A program made the translations under genes and the position numbers. From Venturia oleaginea (taxonomy: Eukaryota; Ascomycota; Dothideomycetes; Venturiales; Venturiaceae): a stretch of 64,000 bases of DNA. Numbering within the stretch: the stretch's first letter is position 1; every line of letters starts with the position of its first letter. The notes below the pieces were generated by a model. The model saw only the letters and a program-made list of their open reading frames with translations. It was not told where the DNA came from and did no database searches. The stretch lies in the NCBI GenBank assembly GCA_013176395.1, contig JABMLP010000013.1, positions 1,426,001 to 1,490,000 on the forward strand. The letters run 5' to 3'. Positions 58,273 through 64,000 of the stretch are shown here, in pieces.

Positions 58273-58608
58273 ATGGCTACTGGCTACGCCTCCCTCCCAC
58301 TCGAGCTACGCCAAATGATTCTGCACTACTTATTCTACGAGCCATACGTTCAGGATCGAGCTCTCAATGTCAAACTGGCTCAATTAAATGCTGCTTGCAA
58401 TCAAAATATGGAAGAACCATACCTGTGTAATATTTATTTCCATGCACCAAACACATCCGCCTGGGCTTCTGCATTGACAACAACACACCCACTGATCGAG
58501 AATAATGTTCGTTTTGTTTTGCGCAAAGCACTCGATTCCTTTGGCGAAGACTTTGTGCCTACAATTAGGGTAGGACTTCAAGAAGAGGACGAGACCTACG
58601 GTCGCTAG
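58273..58608 (+). pseudogene. F-box-like protein, copy 2, truncated (111 aa)
   Basis: The ATG is followed by ATGYASLPLELRQMILHYLF, the F-box-like start of the fungal family also seen in copies 1 and 3. The frame ends at TAG (58606-58608). Directly after the stop the same frame reads on as WEMAHVDEFMMNCLKNTSPQ, and after one more shift as LKVKHELRSLINERMDW. So the gene was longer and has been cut by a premature stop. It may still be expressed as a short protein. Function unknown. Confidence 0.6.
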
Positions 58609-59194
58609 TGGGAAATGGCTCACGTTGATGAATTCATGATGAACTGTCTCAAGAATACTTCTCCGCAGGACCTGATACGTACAAGTCTTGCCTGAAGGTG
58701 AAGCATGAGCTACGATCGTTGATCAATGAAAGGATGGACTGGGCGACTGAGCGAGGCAAGTTGATGGGCTAGGAGTTGATATGATATTGCTGGCCTTAGG
58801 AAGGCTTCGTACTTGGATAGTCCGAGGTGCGTCGTCAGCGATCTGGAGCATATACAAGTTGTGGCGTTCTTCATCAAGGTCAAGGTTATCTCGGCGGCTC
58901 AGGATTAATTAATCGACTATCAGCGAAGTGGGTCGTTTCGTTCTGAAATCCTATTCCTCAATTGGGGTCTGGAGTTCGGACTTGTTTGTTTTGTGACGTA
59001 TTAGTCCTAACAAGAATCCAACCTTATGTCATGGCAACACCGACCAGACAACCCTGATGTTTGATACTGCGCCAACAAATAAAAACAAATAACTCATACC
59101 ACGCAAGAGGCCCACTGGCTAACGAAAATCAGGTTTGTTGTTCCCAATGCCTTCAGGTAGATTGACTTCAACACTTACCAGTTTCACAGCCGTC
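58609..59194. other. Eroded 3' part of copy 2 and spacer
   Basis: Protein-like remnants to about 58772 belong to copy 2. The rest shows nothing. Confidence 0.4.
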
Positions 59195-59311
59195 ATGCCT
59201 CCCTCATCCAAAGGCCCAACAACGTACGCGTCCCTTCCACTCTTTTTGATTCAAAATTTTCTCCTCCACTACTTCGACGACTCTACTGCCAATGGTCTCG
59301 CCGTGACTTGA
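59195..59311 (+). pseudogene. Decayed F-box-like gene, copy 3 (38 codons)
   Basis: ATG at 59195, then TYASLPLFLIQNFLLHYFDD, aligning position by position with SLPLELRQ-IL of the other two copies, then a stop at 59309. ELR is replaced by FLI. Nothing readable follows before the SNF2 gene end at 59615. Confidence 0.5.
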
Positions 59312-59614
59312 CTCGTTGGCTTGGAAGAGCATTTGGTCTCTGGTCGCAAGATGGGCAGACGATTACTGACAAGCGGAGGGACTGGCAAATGAAAGAGGGC
59401 TCCGAAAGGGGACCGCAGGTGAAGGAAGGCATACTCGATATCGCGATGGTGTCTGCTGGGTGTTCTAGGGCCTGTAATGCTCAACTACTGCGTAAATTAG
59501 ATTGCCACTGAGAGAATTTCAAATTCATTGTCAAAATCATAATCAAATACTACTCACAATGAGCATAACTCCATATCACTTCCAGCCCATTGGGTATCAT
59601 GTCGCGCCTAGCCA

Positions 59615-62600
59615 TCATAGCTCATCGCTGCTCTCTTCTTCGTCCTTTGACTCTTCATCCTTTTCGTCCGCCTTGATTTCCGTCACAGGGCCCGGCCTTG
59701 CAGACATCGCTTTGGCAGTCGAATGTATCCTATCTTCCTTCATTTCCAACTCATTCGCTTTCGCAGCCCCATCTATCAAGTGCGCCCTCCTCCCAGCATA
59801 GAATTTGTCAAGACACTCTCTCCTCTCTTCCTGTGTCCATCCCTCAACCACGAGCGCAAACTCGGTGGCATCAGAGAAGCCAAATGTCCTTGCCATTTCA
59901 CAAAATTGCCTCTTCCTCACCAGTTCTGGAGGTCGGAATCTCCACTGGATACCTCCTTCTTCCAATTCCATCTCACCTTGGTCCTGTCTACCGAAGATGG
60001 GCATGTCGTTGCCTTCGATTGTGTTTGTATTCTCGGCGGCTCGGCGGGAGAGCTTTGCCTCAGTCTTGCTAGTGCCGATAACCTCAGAATTCTCGTGTGT
60101 GTATTCGACGCCAGCATTCGAGAGGATAGCCATGATAGGATCGGTCTTGATCTTGGGTGTCACTTTCCTTGTCTGCTTCGGTTTCTCTTCTCCGCCATTT
60201 TCGATCATGGTCGCGAGTTGGCTCATAGCAGCAGTCTCTCCCTCCTCTTCCTTGAAAGGGTCGTCGTCGTCGGCACTGTTCTGTGACACGTCGACACCAG
60301 CCACCATAACGCCTAATTTGCTCTCTGCAACATTGGTCTTGTTGACGATTTCCTGGAGCACCACACCCTCGCTCTGGTAAGCAAAAAGGTTGGCCATCCC
60401 AAAAATCTCACCCTTTTTACCTTTGTCATCCTGGACACCTTTAAAGTAGCGCCGCTCAGAGCTAGCTGTGTATCCAATGTTCGCTTGCTGCTGCTTGTAG
60501 ATCTGGCGAGCATAAACAATTTCCTCAATGGTACCTGCGCTGACCAGCCGGAACACTTCGACGTCTCGTAGCTGGCCGATTCGATAAGCCCTGTCTTGTG
60601 CCTGTAGATCGTACGAGGGATTCCAATTAGGATCAACCACGACCACTTTGTTAGCTGATGTGATATTGAGACCTACGCCACCAGCCTTTGTGCTAATCAA
60701 AAATACAAACTGATCTGGGCTGGCGTTGAAGTCGTCCACTACCCTTGCTCGCTCTGCAAGCTGCAGGGAGCCATCGAGATACGAAACATTGTACGTCGTT
60801 GTTGATGTAAACAAAATCTGAAGCATTTTCAGTAGTCTCACACTGTGGCTGAAGATGAGAACCTTGTCGCCATTTTGATGCCAGAACTGGAGCAGTTTCT
60901 TCAGAATCTTCCACTTGCCGCAAAAGTCCTGGTTGGCAAAATTGATGATGCTATCTCGGTCGCGCCAAAGATCTTTCCAGGCATCTGGAAGAGCGATCTG
61001 CAGATTTTGAAGGTCTTTGTTCTGCTTCTCTTGGTCATCCTGTCCTGAAGGAATGAGCTGCGCCAGATGATTTGCCAACTTTTGCAGAGTGACAATGGCG
61101 GGGAACACGTGATGCTGCCATTTGCCATGCCCTGGGATTTCCGCATAGCAGCACCAGCCTCTCTTTTTGCCAGAAGCACAGGGGCACATTTCAGCAGAGC
61201 TACGAATGTAGTCTAGGATCTCGGAGTCGATGTAATTAGCATAAGCCTCAGCCTGGGTCTCAGTGAGTGGGCAGAAAACAACCCGATCGCTCTTCTTGGG
61301 AAGTTGATGAGCGATGAGGCTCTTCATACGTCGAAGGAAGAACTGCGGAAGCAGATTTTTTACGAGCTTCTCTGCGGTCCTTCGCGCCAGGCCAAGTTGA
61401 TATGATGTAGCGTCGTGGGCTTGCCCAATTTTCAAAGGCTTGCTGATCGAAGCCGTCCAGCTTGCAAGAGATCCAAAGCGGCCAGGATTTGTCCAGTTGA
61501 GGAGTGTCCATAACTCATCGTAGTTATTCTGTATAGCCGTACCGGTCAAGCCAATCCTACAGAGTGCATTGATGTCGTTCATGGCGTGCGTAGTCTCAGA
61601 CTGACGTCCTTTGATCTGATGAAATTCATCCCCGACCACACAATCCCAATCGATAGTATTGATGGCACTTGCGTTTATACGGTAAGTAGCATATGGTACG
61701 ATCATGATCTCTAGACGGCCGGTAGAGGCAGCGCGTAAAGCCTCCTCCTTGTCAGAAACGGTACCGTGATAGACATACACAGTCCACCATCCCCAGCGAT
61801 CGAGCTCTGCCTTCCAATTCTCTATGAGCCCACTGGGACAAACAATAAGCACTTTTGGATACCATCGATTGTCGTCTTTCCGTCTCATCTTGCGCATTCG
61901 TTTTCTGTCTCGAGCGTCTCCAGTCTTACCGAATGCTGCAGTGAGAAAGGAAATAACCTGGATCGTCTTGCCTAAACCCATGTCGTCCCCCAGGATTCCG
62001 CCTCGTTGCCAAACAAAGAGCTCGTGAAGAAATTCTGTACCTTCCACCTGGTAGTCTCGTAGCCATCTTGCGATCGGAGCAGGTATCGTACCCCCTGAGT
62101 ATTGAAGCTGTTTATCTTCATATGGGGCGCATGGGGTCAAGCGTGGTAATTGTGGTTTCTCTTTGATGTCTTTCAGACTCTCATCATCGGAGAAATAGAC
62201 ATCGTCGTAGGAGGGTGGAAGCTTCAGGCCGGCCTCTCCTAGCCTCTCCTTAATTTTCTCGAACTTCTCTTTCCGATTTTTGATGTAGTCGGGGACATGT
62301 TCATCGTCCAGCCGATAGCTGAGTTCATCATCAACAGCATCTTCACCCCATTTGGCACGCTTCTTCTCATCTTCCTCTGCTACAGGCGGGGCACGTCTGC
62401 CGACGATGCTCGAAGTTTTGGCAGCTTTGTAAGCTTTGACTCTTTTGGTTTCTGCAGCAGCACGTTTTCGTTTTTTCAACTTGCGATTCTTGAAAATCGT
62501 ATATGCTGTTTCCGAGTCTTCGTCCGAGAACAAATCAACCTTTTCGGCATCAGAAGACACGCTGTACACGCGCTTCTTCCCCCGGTCTTTCTTGGGAGCT

Positions 62601-62905
62601 TCATCGCCCGAGCGCGCAGTATCGGATGATTCGTTATCACTCTCTGATGCTTGTGATCCGATCACTCCTATGAGATGTTAGCTCAGCTGCAACAACTGAC
62701 GAAAGAAGAAGAGGAGCACACGTTTAATGTATCTGTCGGTATTGCCGCTGTTGACTTCCTTTGTTACGACATCGAGAATGTCCAGATCGCTGTCGCTGAT
62801 TCCGTCGCCTTCCATACCATCAATCTTCTCGACAATGGTCTCGCGTCCGCGCTCATAGTTGTTGCGCGTGTACGATTTCGTTCGCGATTGTATTGTACGC
62901 CACAT
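59615..62905 (-). CDS. SNF2-family ATPase, ERCC6L2/Rad26-like, 1078 aa
   Basis: DNA translocase related to ERCC6-like-2, linked in relatives to DNA damage repair. Exons are 62905-62722 and 62667-59615, with a 54-nt intron; frame is complete (1079 codons). The N-terminus is acidic and Lys-rich. The ATPase has ARWLRDYQVEGTEFLHELF, Walker A GDDMGLGKT near residue 287, a DEFH box in place of DEAH/DEGH near 407, and GLTGTAIQNNYDELW. A cysteine cluster CPCASGKKRGWCC lies near 553 between the lobes. Lobe 2 is at about 660-765 (KVLIFSHSVRLL, STKAGGVGLNITSAN, DRAYRIGQ). The acidic C-terminus ends SSDEL. Divergent from RRP41. Confidence 0.88.
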
Positions 62906-63225
62906 TGCTGATCAGAGCGTGAAGGAAGCGAGGAGATTGCGAGGGAGTACGCCACTTGAGCGCGTCAGCATGTGATGGAGAGAAATTTCAGAGTGTTTCA
63001 AAGCCTCAGGTCTTCGAATCCGCCAACTCACGCGTTGGAAAGGTAGTATCATATACACATATTCTCATCTGCTGGTCCTCAAAGGGTCAACGCATGTCGA
63101 ACATTCCCATCTCAACTTAGCCCTCAAGAAATCGTGATTCTAAACAATATCTGGCCCAAGCTCCAAAACAATTCCAGACATCACAAACCCCGACAAATAC
63201 ACTGACTCCATAATCCCACACAAAA
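62906..63225. promoter_or_regulatory. Divergent promoter region, SNF2 gene / RRP41
   Basis: 320 bp between two divergent ATGs. No specific motif claimed. Confidence 0.4.
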
Positions 63226-64000
63226 ATGCCTCTCGACACATCCTCGTACTCCCTCGCCCTCCTCCGCCTCGACGGCCGTCGCTGGAACGAACTGCGCCGC
63301 ATCAATGCGCAAATCTCCACCCAAGCCGCCGCAGATGGCTCCTCATACCTAGAAATGGGAAACACAAAAGTCATCTGCACAGTCTCTGGACCAGCCGAAG
63401 GACGACGTGTTGGTGGAGGTTCAAGTGGGAACGAAGCCTCAATTCAGCTTGAGATATCGATTGCTGGATTCTCAGGTGTGGAGAGGAAAAAGAGAAGTCG
63501 GACGGATAAGTATGTTCTACAACCCTCCCTTCAAATTGGCTAGATATGCGGTTGCTAATATGATGAACGGTAGGAGGATATCAGAACTCTCGCACACATT
63601 GACGCAAGCCCTATCTTCGACATTACACCTGCAACACTACCCATCAAGCACAATAACCATAACCCTCCACGTCCTCTCCCTCGATGGCTCCCTCCTCTCT
63701 GCCCTCATAAACGCATCCACTATCGCCCTAATAGACGCCGGAATTCCGATGTCCGATTACCTCACCTCCTGTACTGCTGGTCTCACATCCTCAACCTCAA
63801 ATTCCACACCGCAAGTAAAAACGCAATCAGCAATTCCAGGCCTGAATAACCTAGGAGGAGACGAAGACGTAGACGACCCTCTCCTGGATCTGAATGGATT
63901 GGAAGAACAGGAGTTGCCATATTTGACAGTAGCCACATTAGGAGAGGGCGAGAAAGTCGTCGTCTGTGTTTTAGAGACGAGGGTACAAATGGAAAAGCTA
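63226..64000 (+). CDS. SKI6: Exosome core subunit Rrp41/Ski6 (3' partial)
   Basis: RNase PH-fold subunit of the RNA exosome ring, catalytically inactive in fungi. Exon 1 is 63226-63509 and exon 2 starts at 63574 and runs past the window end. The 64-nt intron has a TGCTAAT branch. Motifs: LRLDGRRWNELRRI, GSSYLEMGNTKVICTVSGP, then after splicing SELSHTLTQAL, HVLSLDGSLLSALINASTIALIDAGIPM. Between CTAGL and the next strand (LPYLTVATL) there is an insert of about 45 residues rich in Ser, Thr, Asp and Leu (DEDVDDPLLDLNGLEE) that is longer than in yeast. Confidence 0.93.

Overview
The window is nuclear DNA of a filamentous ascomycete (Pezizomycotina; Leotiomycetes is my guess, not shown by the sequence). 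The reasons are dense genes on both strands with 48-260 nt introns, CTAAC/CTGAC branch sites near the acceptors, a fused mitochondrial Arg5,6 precursor, a WOR1/Sge1-type regulator, a dispersed single 5S rRNA gene and a Fot1/pogo DNA transposon. I joined exons by hand and checked that each model keeps frame. Most models are complete. ARG5,6 at the left edge and RRP41 at the right edge run out of the window.

Layout. 0-7.7 kb: ARG5,6 (arginine synthesis), an uncharacterised coiled-coil protein, an F-box protein, a DUF7730-type protein and BRX1 (60S ribosome assembly). 8.5-21.6 kb: INO80 remodeller, TRM44 tRNA methyltransferase, an AT-hook protein and the eight-exon GPI ethanolamine-phosphate transferase LAS21/GPI7. 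22-26.3 kb: a small secreted protein, then two genes carrying frameshifts (S28 serine peptidase and DUF1349 protein). 26.6-34.4 kb: membrane-anchored aldehyde dehydrogenase (MSC7), a roadblock/LC7 protein, a DUF1348 NTF2-like protein, a peroxiredoxin, the Rab escort protein MRS6 and a small unknown protein. 35.4-41.6 kb: a short-chain dehydrogenase, a glutamine-synthetase-like enzyme, a phytanoyl-CoA-dioxygenase-like enzyme and a DUF504/MJ1316 protein. 43.0-46.0 kb: a protein with two cyclic-nucleotide-binding domains, an F-box and leucine-rich repeats. 46.7 kb: a 5S rRNA gene.

46.8-52.3 kb is a 5.4-kb gene-poor stretch with a 12-bp minisatellite. It lies upstream of a Gti1/Pac2 (WOR1/Sge1) transcription factor at 52.3-53.8 kb. 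Cardiolipin synthase follows at 54.1-55.6 kb. 56.3-59.3 kb is a decayed zone: an internally deleted Fot1/pogo element with 46-bp inverted repeats and TA target duplication, and three broken copies of one F-box-like family. The right end has an ERCC6L2-type SNF2 ATPase divergent from exosome subunit RRP41.

Most genes are unlinked housekeeping functions and I see no classical biosynthetic cluster. The points most worth checking are the cyclic-nucleotide-binding F-box protein, the repeat array in the WOR1-type upstream region, the two adjacent frameshifted genes, and the decayed transposon and F-box zone.
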